From the NCBI RefSeq assembly GCF_016093545.1, contig NZ_JADKYX010000015.1, positions 27,170 to 91,169 on the forward strand: a DNA stretch of 64,000 bases. The letters run 5' to 3'. The position numbers were made by a program, and so were the translations under genes. Within the stretch, counting starts at the first letter, position 1, and each line of letters begins with the position of its first letter. Shown piece by piece: positions 35,496 through 44,845 of this stretch. The DNA comes from Massilia rhizosphaerae. GTDB lineage: Bacteria; Pseudomonadota; Gammaproteobacteria; Burkholderiales; Burkholderiaceae_D. The notes under the pieces were generated by a model. It ran no database searches. It was not told where the DNA came from and was given only the letters and a program-made list of their open reading frames with translations.

Positions 35496-35526
35496 CTGCA
35501 AGCGGGGCGGAGCCCCGGTCAGTCCA

Positions 35527-37362
35527 TTACTGGTAGCTGCACGACTTGACCTGGCGGTAAGCCGGATCGCCACCGAACGCCGTGTTCGTGCATGCGATCG
35601 AGCCGGTGACGGTCTTGCTCGTGTAGTAGCCGTTGGCGCCGTAGCGGACCAGGTGCGTGCCCGAGAACGAGCAGACGCCGCCTTCGGTCGCGCAGCCTGT
35701 CCAGCCGTCGCTCGTTGCGGTGGCCGTCGTGCCGCTCGTGCTCGAGGTCGCGACCAGGTCGCTGGAGTAGCTGCAAGTCTTGAGCTGGCCGTGTGCCGGA
35801 TCGCCGAACACGGTGTTCGAGCAGACGACGGAGCCGGTGAAGGTCTTGGTCACGAACGAGGTGCCGGCGCCGTAGCGGACTACGCGGGTGCCGGTGAACG
35901 TGCAGGTGCCGCCTTCGCCGGCGCAGGCGATCCACGACGACGACGATGCCGTGACCGTGGGTGCCGTCGCGGTCGAGCTCGAGTAGCTGCAGGTCTTGGC
36001 CACGCCGTGGATCGGATCGCCGAACACGGTGGACGTGCACGGCGTCGCGCTGGTGATGATTTTCGACGTATAGATGCCGTTGGCGCCGAAGCGGACTTCA
36101 CGGGTGCCGCTGAACGAGCAGGTGGCGCCTTCGGCGGCGCAAGTCGTCCAGGTGACCGTGGCCGCATTCGCAAGGTCTCCGGTCGCTTCATAGGCGCCGA
36201 TGTCGAGCTGATTGGCCACCGGACGGGCTTCGCCGTAAGCGGTCGCTTTATATTGAGCGACCGGCAGCAGCGACACGCCCGAGGCGGACTTGCCCGGATC
36301 CGTGGCGGCATTGATCACGAGCGCGCTGGCGGTCGGATGCAGGTCCCAGTTGGCGCGGTCGACGAAGCCCGGCGCGACGGAACGGTAGTTGCTCTTCTGG
36401 ATGGCGCTGGCCTGCGTGGTGAGCGTACCGATGCCGCTGAAGATATTGTTCTGGATCAGTGCCGGGGTCGGCACCTTGCCGCTGACGAACACGAACGTAC
36501 CGTCGCCGTAGTCGTTCAGGAACGTGTTGTTGACGACGTACAGGTCGCTGCCGATATTGGTCGCGCCTTCTTCGCCATAGGCGACGATGGTCGGATTCTG
36601 GTTGGCCGCCGGCTGTTCGATGACGTTGCCGATGATGTAGGACGTGCCGGCGTTCGGCAGGTCGATCTCGTACGACGGCTGGCCGCTGGCCGTGCTGCCG
36701 GTCTGGCCCGCCGGCGTGCTCGAGAAGCGGCTGTACGCGATCATGTTCGTATCGGCACGCGACTTGAGGTCGTGGCCGACGTTGGCGTCGTGCGTGTAGC
36801 TGTAGCGGAACGTCAGGCTCTTCACGTGGCCGATGTACAGATTGTGCGTCTGGCCGTCGCCGCGGCCGTTGTGGCCGAACTCGCTGTACTCGATCAGGAT
36901 GTTGCTGTTCGTATTGGCATTGGCCAGGATGCCGTTCTCGTTATCGTGCAGGAACGCGTTACGCAAGGTGAAATCGGTGCCCTGCAGACGGAAGGCCGCG
37001 CCGTTGCCGTCCATGACTTTAGCGCCGTACATTTCGACGTTGTCGACGGTGAGGTTGTTGCCGTTGACGACCCAGATACCTTTGTCGTTGGCGCTCTTGC
37101 CGGCCGCATCGATCTTCGGACGGCCGTTGACGCCGCGGATCGTCAGGTTGTTGCGGTTGATGCTGCAGACGTCGCCGCTGTAGGTGGTGTTACCGGTGAT
37201 TTCGATGACGTCGCCGTCCTGGGCCACCGCGATGGCCGCGCAGGGTTTGGCGTAAGTTTTTCCCGGGCCGACCGACAGCGTGGCTGCGGAAGCGGAGGTC
37301 ACACCTGCGAAGGCCATCAGAACGGTGGCAGCCAGGAGTGAATGGGGACGCAGAGTGTGCAT
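35527..37362 (-). CDS. Secreted parallel beta-helix protein B with three C-terminal Cys modules
   Basis: Start ATG 37362 (GAGGAA upstream) gives 611 residues with a signal peptide ending in TSASA; the longer frame to 37512 covers the promoter. The beta-helix part is nearly the same as in protein A (PGKTYAKPCAAIA, NNLTIRGVNGRPKID, YGEEGATN). The C-terminus has three copies of the Cys module, beginning WTTCAAEGATCSF, WIACAGEGGTCTF and WTGCATEGGVCSF, separated by Ser/Thr-rich linkers. The modules could bind a carbohydrate or other surface ligand; this is inferred from their repeated C-terminal placement only. Confidence 0.83.
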   Translation of the reverse strand: MHTLRPHSLLAATVLMAFAGVTSASAATLSVGPGKTYAKPCAAIAVAQDGDVIEITGNTTYSGDVCSINRNNLTIRGVNGRPKIDAAGKSANDKGIWVVNGNNLTVDNVEMYGAKVMDGNGAAFRLQGTDFTLRNAFLHDNENGILANANTNSNILIEYSEFGHNGRGDGQTHNLYIGHVKSLTFRYSYTHDANVGHDLKSRADTNMIAYSRFSSTPAGQTGSTASGQPSYEIDLPNAGTSYIIGNVIEQPAANQNPTIVAYGEEGATNIGSDLYVVNNTFLNDYGDGTFVFVSGKVPTPALIQNNIFSGIGTLTTQASAIQKSNYRSVAPGFVDRANWDLHPTASALVINAATDPGKSASGVSLLPVAQYKATAYGEARPVANQLDIGAYEATGDLANAATVTWTTCAAEGATCSFSGTREVRFGANGIYTSKIITSATPCTSTVFGDPIHGVAKTCSYSSSTATAPTVTASSSSWIACAGEGGTCTFTGTRVVRYGAGTSFVTKTFTGSVVCSNTVFGDPAHGQLKTCSYSSDLVATSSTSGTTATATSDGWTGCATEGGVCSFSGTHLVRYGANGYYTSKTVTGSIACTNTAFGGDPAYRQVKSCSYQ

Positions 37363-37441
37363 GGGATTCCTCGTAAAGTTTCTGTGCGGGAAGTAATTCC
37401 CACGGGCAATACGGAGGATACGAGGTTTCCAGAGCATGACT

Positions 37442-37457
37442 TGTAACGAGATGTAAC
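37442..37457 (-). promoter_or_regulatory. TGTAAC direct repeat, candidate operator of beta-helix gene B
   Basis: TGTAAC-GAGA-TGTAAC matches the site before gene A, with the same 10-bp period. On the coding strand the second half-site is followed after exactly 21 bases by TATCCT, inside a shared CTCGTAT context. The conservation of both site and spacing across otherwise divergent spacers supports a functional promoter element. Confidence 0.6.
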
Positions 37458-37845
37458 AGCGGTTGTTGAATTTAAAAGACCTGGCGCAAGAGGATCGATG
37501 CATTGACTGCAATTATTCGTAGCAAAAATTCCATCTTGATGACTTTTTGAACATTTCATTCGGTTTGAAGTCGTTTGTGTTTCCTCAACTCAATTTTTAT
37601 TCTTCCTATGAAACTTCCGGTTTTGAAAGCAACAAATTAAAAGTAGAAGTTTGGCAAGAAGCGGTAGCGTTTATGCATGCACTACTTCTTTCGCTTTTTT
37701 GATGGAGATCAACGGGAATAACGCTCGTGGACGCGAAATGTTGCGTATAAGCGTCAATCAGGGAGTGCGCTACGGCGCGACGGGGTATGGCGGGACAGCG
37801 GTGCGACCGCGGGGGCGTGGCGCACCGCGCGACGCGTCCTTGGGT
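37458..37845. other. Intergenic region without a recognised gene
   Basis: The left part (to about 37740) is AT-rich, and the right part is GC-rich and borders the stop of beta-helix gene C. No open frame here has a plausible start, length and codon use together. No trace of a Cys module was recognised downstream of gene C. Confidence 0.45.
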
Positions 37846-39012
37846 TCAGCGTCGGGCAGCCTCCGCCCGGCGGTCATTGTATGCGGCACCTTTCGGATCG
37901 ATGCCGCTCGACCATGGATCGGATGCGGGGCCCGCTTTCCGGACCACGTCATTGACGAGCGGCCGCAACGTAAAGCCGGCACGGTCGATGAATCCCGGCT
38001 TTTCCACGCGGCGGTTGTCCTTCTGGATGGCGCCGGCTTGCGATGTCACGTTACCGGGGCCGCCGAACACATTGTTCTGGATCAGGGCCGGCGCCGACAC
38101 CTTGCCGCTGACGAACAAGAACGTGCCGCCGGTGAAATCGTTCAGGAACGTATTGTTGATGACATATAAATCGTGGCCGGGATTCGTCGCGCCTTCTTCG
38201 CCGTAGGCGACGAGGGTGGAGTTGTCGTTGATGGCCGGCTGTTCGATCACGTTGCCGACGATGAAGGACGTGCCGCCATTCGGCAGGTCGATCTCGTAGG
38301 AGGGCTTGCCGCTGGCCGTGCTGCCGGTCTTGCCCGGTGGCGTGCTCGAGAAGCGGTTGTACGCGATCATGTTGACCATCGCACGCGACTTGAGGTCGTG
38401 GCCGATGACGGCGTCGTGCGAATAGTTGTAGCGGAAGGTCAGGCTCTTGGCGCTGCCAATGTACACGTTGTGCGTCTGGCCCGTGCCGCTGCCGTTGTGG
38501 CCGAATTCACTATGCTCGATGACGATGTTGCTGTTTTTATTGGCATTGCTCAGGATGCCGTTCTCGTTATCGTGGATGAAGGCCTGGCGCAACGTGAAAT
38601 TCGTGCCTTCCAGGCGCAGCGCAGCGCCATTGCCATCCGGGACCTTTGCGCCCAGCATCTCGACGTTCTCGACCGTGATGTTGTTGCCGGTGACGACCCA
38701 GGTACCCTTGCCGCCGTGCTGGTGCCCGGCGGCGTCGATGGTCGGACGGCCTTGCACGCCCCGGATGGTCAGGTTGTTGCGGGCGATGGCGCAGACGTCC
38801 CCGTTGTACGTCCAGTCGCCGACGATCTCGACCGTGTCGCCGTCCCTGGCGGCGCCGATGGCGGCGCACGGGGCGACATAGGTCTTGCCCGGACCCGCCG
38901 ACAGGGTGGCGGCGCCGGCGGCGCCGGTCATGGCCAACAGCAGGGATGCGATCGACAGGCCGGCCAGCGAGGGGGCCGGGGTGCGCGCGACGAGGGGGTA
39001 CAACGGTGACAC
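37846..39012 (-). CDS. Secreted parallel beta-helix protein C, no Cys module
   Basis: The 388-residue paralogue starts at GTG 39012, with AAGGA upstream. It has a signal peptide ending in AAGA and the same beta-helix core (GPGKTYVAPCAAI, NNLTIRGVQGRPTIDAAG, YGEEGATNPG). It ends with a different, Arg/Ala-rich tail and lacks the C-terminal DIGAYEA and Cys modules of A and B. It may be a shortened form or an ancestor of the other two. Its upstream spacer is only 61 bp and contains a terminator rather than the TGTAAC repeat. Confidence 0.8.
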   Translation of the reverse strand: MSPLYPLVARTPAPSLAGLSIASLLLAMTGAAGAATLSAGPGKTYVAPCAAIGAARDGDTVEIVGDWTYNGDVCAIARNNLTIRGVQGRPTIDAAGHQHGGKGTWVVTGNNITVENVEMLGAKVPDGNGAALRLEGTNFTLRQAFIHDNENGILSNANKNSNIVIEHSEFGHNGSGTGQTHNVYIGSAKSLTFRYNYSHDAVIGHDLKSRAMVNMIAYNRFSSTPPGKTGSTASGKPSYEIDLPNGGTSFIVGNVIEQPAINDNSTLVAYGEEGATNPGHDLYVINNTFLNDFTGGTFLFVSGKVSAPALIQNNVFGGPGNVTSQAGAIQKDNRRVEKPGFIDRAGFTLRPLVNDVVRKAGPASDPWSSGIDPKGAAYNDRRAEAARR

Positions 39013-39040
39013 GTCAATTCCTTATTTGTTTCGTTACCAT

Positions 39041-39070
39041 AAAAAAACCGTCCCGCAGGACGGTTTTTTT
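39041..39070. terminator. Bidirectional terminator between the cytochrome and beta-helix gene C
   Basis: CCGTCC (39048-39053) pairs with GGACGG (39058-39063), flanked by seven A and seven T residues. On the minus strand it ends the cytochrome transcript only 29 bp before the GTG start of beta-helix gene C. Confidence 0.9.
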
Positions 39071-39073
39071 GGT

Positions 39074-39967
39074 TTATTTCGCTGCCGCGACCATGTAGTC
39101 CACGGCGGCCTTTACGTCGGCATCGGGTGCCGAGGAACCGCCCTTGGGCGGCATCGTGCCGAATTCGCCCTGGAAACCCTTGATGGCATGCTGGTACAGC
39201 GTGTCCTTGCCTTGGGCGATACGGGGCGCCCAGGCCGCCTTGTCGCCGAATTTCGGCGCCCCGGCGATGCCGGCGCCGTGGCACGCCGTGCAGGTCGCGT
39301 TGAACAAGGCCTTGCCGGCCGCGTTGTTGCCCGCTATGGCCGGGGTCGCGATTGCCCCGGCGGTGGGCGGCGTGCCCGGCGTCGCTGCCGGCTGGGCCGG
39401 TGCCGGCGCGGCCGCTGCAGGTGCCGCCGCGGTCGGCTGCGCCGCAGCGTTGGCCTGGGCCGGCGCTTCCGGTTCCTTGAACTTGGCACCCGCCTGGTTG
39501 GCCATATAGGCGACCGCGCGGGCGACTTCGATATTGTCGAGATCGGGATTGCCGCCCTTGGCCGGCATGGCGCGGATACCTTGTATCGCGTGCTGGACGA
39601 GGGTGTCGTAGCCCTGGGCGATGCGGGCGCTCCAGGCACCGGCGTCGCCGAACTTCGGTGCGCCGGCCGCACCGGTGCCGTGGCAGGCGACGCACACGGC
39701 GTTATACACGGCCTGGCCCGATTGCAGGACCTTGGGCGCGTTCACATCCTTGAACGCAAACCCTTCCTCGGCCACCGGGCGCACGCGCGCGGCGACGGCC
39801 TGCGCGCTCTGGCTTTCGGTCCCGGCGCCGCCCAGCGGCTTGTTGGTGGCAAAGGTCACCAGCAAGATGATGCCGAGAACGATGACCAGGAAGAAACCAG
39901 CCACCACAATGATGAGTTGCTTGGGGGTCCGGATGAAGGATTGGGGGTCGGTGTGTGCGTCGCTCAT
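39074..39967 (-). CDS. Membrane-anchored di-haem cytochrome c5-type protein
   Basis: The 297-residue product has one N-terminal membrane helix (about 19-41) and two cytochrome c domains, each with a haem site: CVACHGTGAAGAPKFGD and CTACHGAGIAGAPKFGD. A long Ala/Pro-rich linker joins them. Each domain has a following MPxKGG segment with the likely Met ligand. The type is common in Betaproteobacteria and carries electrons in the periplasm, probably to a terminal oxidase. No oxidase gene is adjacent. Confidence 0.92.
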   Translation of the reverse strand: MSDAHTDPQSFIRTPKQLIIVVAGFFLVIVLGIILLVTFATNKPLGGAGTESQSAQAVAARVRPVAEEGFAFKDVNAPKVLQSGQAVYNAVCVACHGTGAAGAPKFGDAGAWSARIAQGYDTLVQHAIQGIRAMPAKGGNPDLDNIEVARAVAYMANQAGAKFKEPEAPAQANAAAQPTAAAPAAAAPAPAQPAATPGTPPTAGAIATPAIAGNNAAGKALFNATCTACHGAGIAGAPKFGDKAAWAPRIAQGKDTLYQHAIKGFQGEFGTMPPKGGSSAPDADVKAAVDYMVAAAK

Positions 39968-40150
39968 GATTTCCTTAATACAAATTAAAAAAACCTGCTG
40001 CTGCCCTACGGATGATTATCCAAATGCAATGCGTCCGGGCGATTATAGACGCAAAGACTTTTAATGGAAACGCAATTTCCGGCGGTGATGGCCGCTGCCC
40101 CATAGACGACGCCCGCGAAAGTCTGTATCCTTCGCATCACTTCGACCAGC

Positions 40151-40226
40151 GCGGCTGTAGCTCAGTGGATAGAGTATTGGCCTCCGAAGCCAAGGGTCGT
40201 GGGTTCGATCCCCGCCAGCCGCGCCA
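40151..40226 (+). tRNA. tRNA-Arg (anticodon CCG)
   Basis: The 76-nt cloverleaf is complete. The acceptor GCGGCTG pairs with CAGCCGC, the D stem is GCTC/GAGT, the anticodon stem TTGGC/GCCAA encloses the loop CTCCGAA, and the T stem GTGGG/CCCGC encloses TTCGATC. The CCA end is encoded. The anticodon CCG is at 40184-40186. The 3' half is duplicated at 51656-51701, which marks this gene as the integration target of the following island. Confidence 0.97.
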
Positions 40227-40827
40227 TAAAATCAGACACTTAAGAAATCTGGCATTCCTCTTGATGAGGCGGAATTGCACTGGGCGTACAGAGCCAGCAG
40301 CATATCTTGCTCATCGCTGGGCATTTGGGCTACCTGAGCGGCAAGCCGGGTGCCGAAAAAGCCAGCAAAGCGACCTCCCCAAACCGCGAGCTGTAGACCG
40401 ACATCTCGCAATCGACCCACAGCATATTTTTTAGACGCACGTTCGCGGTGATGTGCTCGTGCGCTTTTACGCCATCTTGGTTCAGTCTGAACAGCACGTT
40501 CTCTTCTTTGAGACATTGCCTTCCGACAGGGCTTGCGGTAACGTTTTGCGTCGATTTGGACGTCGTGAGGCCGCACGTCATCAAGGTTGAATAGTGTTCA
40601 CGAGGAAACACCAAGAGTGAAGCCGTCAGTTGCTAGAATGACTGCGTGCCCCAGGCGACGTGCGTCTGATGGAGCGTCGTGCTGCCCGGTGACGTGTTCC
40701 AGCTAGAGGCACAAGATTTCATTACCGATATTGGATACTGACTGTTGGGTCGACACTGAGGCGACGTCGGGCCGGTTTGAGCCGAAGAACGGGCGCAGGT
40801 AGTTGGCGGACATTTGGGGGAGAGTTC
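40227..40827. other. Left end of the island, no confident gene
   Basis: About 600 bp separate the tRNA gene from the helicase start. Two overlapping minus-strand frames (to about 40614) have moderately protein-like stretches but neither has a convincing start and family match. They may be remains of a decayed gene, perhaps of the lost integration module. The operon promoter should lie in the right part of this stretch, and no clear -35/-10 pair was found. Confidence 0.4.
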
Positions 40828-43800
40828 ATGAGGCTTGTGCAAAACAGCGGCTCAGACCGCGTGATCGACCTCCTGTTGCCGCATTTGGTGCCTGGGAGCA
40901 GGCTGGGCTGCGTCACGCCTTCGTTTTCGCTGCATGCGTTCGCCGAACTTCGCGAAGCGTTGGATGGGCTGGAGCAAGTCCAACTCGTCCTGCCCGCTGA
41001 CGACGATCAGTTGGAGCTTCTTGGTGGAGAGGGCGATCGCGTCCAGCGGAACCGTCTTCAGGCCCGATGGTTGGCGAACCAGTGCGCGCAGTGGTTGGCG
41101 CAGAAGACAGAGGTCCGTCGCGCGCATGGCCGAGTTCCGCAAGGCGCCGCCGTATTGACGGGTGCAGGCGACGCGCCTGCTCAGGTAGTGCTGGGGTCCT
41201 TCGCTCTCAGCTCCGAAGGCCTGGGTCTGGCCCCAGGTAACCCTTTGAACCTCATCCAGGCCTCGGAGTCGGCCGACGAGGCCCGCACGCTGGCACGCTG
41301 GTTCGACCAGCAGTGGAGCGCGCTGCGGCATCAGTCCGACGGCGCCCAGAGCCTGATCGACGCCCTGAAGGGTATGGCGGCGCATCGTCCGCCGTTCGAG
41401 GTATATGCCCTGATCCTGCATCACCTGCTGGGCAACCGTGACGAGACGCTGGACGAGGACCGTATCGTCAAAGCGGCCACCGGCATCCGCAACACCGTCA
41501 TCTGGAAGAAGCTCTTCAAGTTTCAGCGTGATGGCGTCGTGGGAGCTATCGACAAGCTGGCCCGCTTCGGCGGCTGCATCATCGCCGACAGCGTGGGTCT
41601 CGGCAAGACCTTCGAAGCCCTGGCCATCATCAAGTACCATGAGCTACGGAACGACCGTGTACTGGTACTGGCCCCGAAGCGCTTGCGTGACAATTGGACG
41701 CTCTACAAGGCCAACGACCGCCGCAACATCCTCGCCGCGGACCGGTTCAATTACGACGTTCTGAACCACACGGACCTATCGCGCGACGGTGGGCAGTCCG
41801 GTGACATTGACCTCGCGCACGTAAATTGGGGCAACTACGACTTGGTCGTGATCGACGAGTCGCACAACTTCCGCAACAAGAAGTCCCCCAAGCAGGGTTC
41901 CGAGACCCGCTATCACCGGCTGATGCGCAAGATCATCCGCGAGGGGGTCAAGACCCGGGTGTTGATGCTCTCCGCAACCCCGGTTAACAATCGCTTGTCC
42001 GACCTGCGCAATCAGATCGCTTTCGCCACCGAAGGCGACGACACGGCGCTGCAGAACCATGGCATCGACAGCATCGAGCAGACGACCCGCAAAGCGCAGG
42101 TACAGTTCAATCGCTGGCTGGACCTGCCCGAGGAGGAACGCAACCCTGGCCGCTTGGTCGAGATGCTGGGATTCGACTACTTCACTCTGCTCGACCATCT
42201 GACCATCGCCCGTTCGAGGAAGCACATCGAACGATATTACGGCACGGAGGAGACCGGCCGGTTTCCGGAACGCCGCACACCAATCAACATCAAGGCCGAC
42301 GTCGACACGGCCGGGCAGTTTCGGGCGATCCGTGAGATCAACCTCGAGATCAGGCGGCTTAACCTTGCCTGCTACGCGCCCATGCGCTACGTCTTGCCGC
42401 ATAAAGCGGACGCCTACGACGCCAAGTACAGCACCGAAATCCGCGGCGGCGAAAGCATATTCCGGCAGGCCGACCGTGAAGAGAGCCTGATTCATCTGCT
42501 GCGCGTCAACGTGCTCAAGCGCATGGAGAGTGCCGTTTCCTCGTTTGCGCTCACCATCCAGCGGCAGCTCAAGGATGTGGAGACTACGTTGGCCCGCATC
42601 GACGAGCATGCCGTGGAGGCGGAGGAAGTCGAGGAACTGGGCATCGCCGACGTCGACATCGACGATCCGGCGTTCGAGCAATTGCTGGTCGGCCGCAAGG
42701 TCAAGGTACTACTCAGCGACGTGGACCTGCACCGCTGGAAGCAGGATCTCATCGAGGATCGCAATCGACTGGACAATCTGCTGAAGGCAGCGCAGCAGGT
42801 GGACCCGGCACGCGATGCCAAGCTGGCCAGGCTGCGTGAGGTGATCGCGCTCAAATGCCGCGAGCCCATCAACCATGTGGGCGGCCGGCCCAACCGCAAG
42901 GTCATCATATTCACCGCATTTTCCGATACGGCTCAGTACCTCTACGCTCAGCTTGCGCCGTGGGCCAAGGAGGCCTTGGGGCTCGAATCCGGTCTTGTGA
43001 CCGGCACGGCCGGTATCCAATCCACGCTGCCGGGCCTGCGCAAGAACATGAGCAGTGTTCTCTCCGCCTTCGCTCCCCGTTCCAAGGAGCGCCCGGCCGA
43101 GCTGGCGGAAGAGGGCGAAATCGACTTGTTGATCGCCACCGATTGCATTTCCGAAGGTCAGAACCTGCAGGACTGCGACTGGCTCATCAACTACGACATC
43201 CATTGGAACCCGGTGCGGATCATCCAGCGTTTCGGACGCGTGGACCGCATCGGTTCGCCCAATCAGAGTGTCCAGCTCGTCAACTTCTGGCCCAATATGG
43301 AGCTGGAGGAGTACATCGGCTTGGAGCAGCGCGTGAGCGGCCGCATGGTGTTGCTGGACGTGTCGGCCACCGGCGAGGAGAACCTGATCGAGCAGCAGTC
43401 GGGCAATCCGATGAACGATTTGGAGTACCGGCGCAAGCAACTGCTGAAACTCCAGGATACCGTCATCGACATCGAGGACCTTTCGAGCGGCGTTTCCATC
43501 ACCGACCTGACCTTGACCGACTTCCGTATCGACTTGGCGCAGTTCCTGAAAGAGCATCCCGGCGTGCTCGAGGAGGCGCCGCTGGGCGTCTACGCAGTGA
43601 CCGCCACCATTGATCCCGACATTCCCCCCGGCATCGTCTTCTGCCTTCGGGCGGAGGGTGCGGCTGCGGCGAAGAGCGAGACCTCGGACTATCCGCTGGC
43701 ACCGATCTACCTCGTGCATGTCGGCGATGACGGTGCCGTCCTCCTGCCCTATCCGCAGGCGAAGCGCATCATGGACAGGCTCAAACGTGTGGCGTTGGGC

Positions 43801-44064
43801 CGTGAGCTCCCGGATGACGGCGCTTGCGCCCGGTTCGACCGGCAGACCCGTCAGGGTGAGGACATGCGCCATGCGCAGAAGCTTCTGGCGGCGGCCATCG
43901 CCTCGGTCGTGGGCAAGGCGGAAGAGCGTGCCGTGGCCAGCCTGTTCTCACCGGGCGGCACCCACGCCATGAAGGGTGAGTTTGCCGGCGCAAACGATTT
44001 CGAGGTATTGGCGTTCATGGTGATCCTGCCGAGCGGCTCGTCAGCTCAAGTGGGCTCGGCTTGA
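40828..44064 (+). CDS. SNF2-type helicase with degenerate PLD-like N-terminus
   Basis: The 1078-residue protein starts at ATG 40828, with GGGGAG upstream. Residues 1 to about 165 resemble the PLD-like domains found in such helicases, but the expected HxK reads AHGR and only the LGSFALSSEGLGL segment is recognisable. The helicase core has Walker A ADSVGLGKT (253-261), DESH (343-346), the SATP motif III, a C-terminal RecA domain with TDCISEGQNLQ, and QRFGRVDRIGS as motif VI. It is the first gene of the island operon and probably remodels or translocates on DNA for defence. Its stop overlaps the next start. Confidence 0.87.
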   Translation: MRLVQNSGSDRVIDLLLPHLVPGSRLGCVTPSFSLHAFAELREALDGLEQVQLVLPADDDQLELLGGEGDRVQRNRLQARWLANQCAQWLAQKTEVRRAHGRVPQGAAVLTGAGDAPAQVVLGSFALSSEGLGLAPGNPLNLIQASESADEARTLARWFDQQWSALRHQSDGAQSLIDALKGMAAHRPPFEVYALILHHLLGNRDETLDEDRIVKAATGIRNTVIWKKLFKFQRDGVVGAIDKLARFGGCIIADSVGLGKTFEALAIIKYHELRNDRVLVLAPKRLRDNWTLYKANDRRNILAADRFNYDVLNHTDLSRDGGQSGDIDLAHVNWGNYDLVVIDESHNFRNKKSPKQGSETRYHRLMRKIIREGVKTRVLMLSATPVNNRLSDLRNQIAFATEGDDTALQNHGIDSIEQTTRKAQVQFNRWLDLPEEERNPGRLVEMLGFDYFTLLDHLTIARSRKHIERYYGTEETGRFPERRTPINIKADVDTAGQFRAIREINLEIRRLNLACYAPMRYVLPHKADAYDAKYSTEIRGGESIFRQADREESLIHLLRVNVLKRMESAVSSFALTIQRQLKDVETTLARIDEHAVEAEEVEELGIADVDIDDPAFEQLLVGRKVKVLLSDVDLHRWKQDLIEDRNRLDNLLKAAQQVDPARDAKLARLREVIALKCREPINHVGGRPNRKVIIFTAFSDTAQYLYAQLAPWAKEALGLESGLVTGTAGIQSTLPGLRKNMSSVLSAFAPRSKERPAELAEEGEIDLLIATDCISEGQNLQDCDWLINYDIHWNPVRIIQRFGRVDRIGSPNQSVQLVNFWPNMELEEYIGLEQRVSGRMVLLDVSATGEENLIEQQSGNPMNDLEYRRKQLLKLQDTVIDIEDLSSGVSITDLTLTDFRIDLAQFLKEHPGVLEEAPLGVYAVTATIDPDIPPGIVFCLRAEGAAAAKSETSDYPLAPIYLVHVGDDGAVLLPYPQAKRIMDRLKRVALGRELPDDGACARFDRQTRQGEDMRHAQKLLAAAIASVVGKAEERAVASLFSPGGTHAMKGEFAGANDFEVLAFMVILPSGSSAQVGSA

Positions 44065-44843
44065 GCGACGGCGCGCGTATCCTGCACGACACCATCGTGG
44101 CGTCCCTTGCCTTGCCGGCCAGTTGCAGGGTGGACCAGCGCGTGCCCAAGAAAATGCTGGTGGAGCATGGCGGCGCGACCGCCGCCGACCGCCGATTGCT
44201 GACCGAGGGCATCGCCGAGGCCCACTGGCTGGCGGCGCTCAAACCCGCCACGCTGGCGGTGCCGGCGTGGCGGGATGAGGTGAGGGATTATCTGGAGTTG
44301 GCCGTACTCACTGTGGAGCTTCGTGCCAGCCATGCCCAGGCTGCTCAGCGTCGGCGGCTCGGTGAACTGATTCATCGCGCTGTGCCTTATCCGGTACTGT
44401 TGCTGGTCCTGACCGCGGACCTGGTGGAACTGAGCCTGGCGCACAAGCGCGCCGCTCAGAACGAGACGGGCAGGATCGTGCTGGATGGCGAGGTGGTCGG
44501 CCTGGTCCTGGGTGAGGAACAACCTGTACCGCAGGGGTTGCTTGCGGCCCTTGCCACCGATCGCCAACCTTCCCAGCACCTGATGGCGTTGTACCAAGGC
44601 TGGATCGACACGGTGATTGCGGCCCACGCGGCGAGAGTGACCGGTCACTTTGTCGTTGCCGCGACCCCGGACCGGGCCGCTTCGCGCCGGGCCGCTTTGC
44701 GGGAGCATCAACGTCTTGAGCAGGAGGCGGCCCGTTTGCGGGCGCTGGCTGCCAAGGAACATCAGATGGCCAAACGCGTGGAACACAACCTGGCCTTGCA
44801 AAAGGTGCAGGCTAGACTGCTTGCAGTCAAGGAAGAGCTCTGA
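44061..44843 (+). CDS. DUF4391 protein
   Basis: The 260-residue product has the family opening VDQRVPKKMLVEHGGATAAD and a beta-rich middle part, and ends in a charged coiled coil (about 205-255). DUF4391 proteins are usually found next to type III restriction-modification genes and helicases, and their job is unknown. The start is TTG 44061, overlapping the helicase TGA, so translation is coupled. The coiled coil suggests that it links partners in a complex; that is inference. Confidence 0.83.
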   Translation: MSDGARILHDTIVASLALPASCRVDQRVPKKMLVEHGGATAADRRLLTEGIAEAHWLAALKPATLAVPAWRDEVRDYLELAVLTVELRASHAQAAQRRRLGELIHRAVPYPVLLLVLTADLVELSLAHKRAAQNETGRIVLDGEVVGLVLGEEQPVPQGLLAALATDRQPSQHLMALYQGWIDTVIAAHAARVTGHFVVAATPDRAASRRAALREHQRLEQEAARLRALAAKEHQMAKRVEHNLALQKVQARLLAVKEEL

Positions 44844-44845
44844 CC

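Noticed and set aside
35368..37341. A 657-codon plus-strand frame over beta-helix gene B
   Set aside because: It is antisense to a signal-peptide-bearing protein with two paralogues, and the plus-strand product has no family features.
40232..40842. Possible small minus-strand genes at the left end of the island
   Set aside because: Two overlapping frames share the best stretch and neither shows a clear start or family. They are kept only as possible gene remains.
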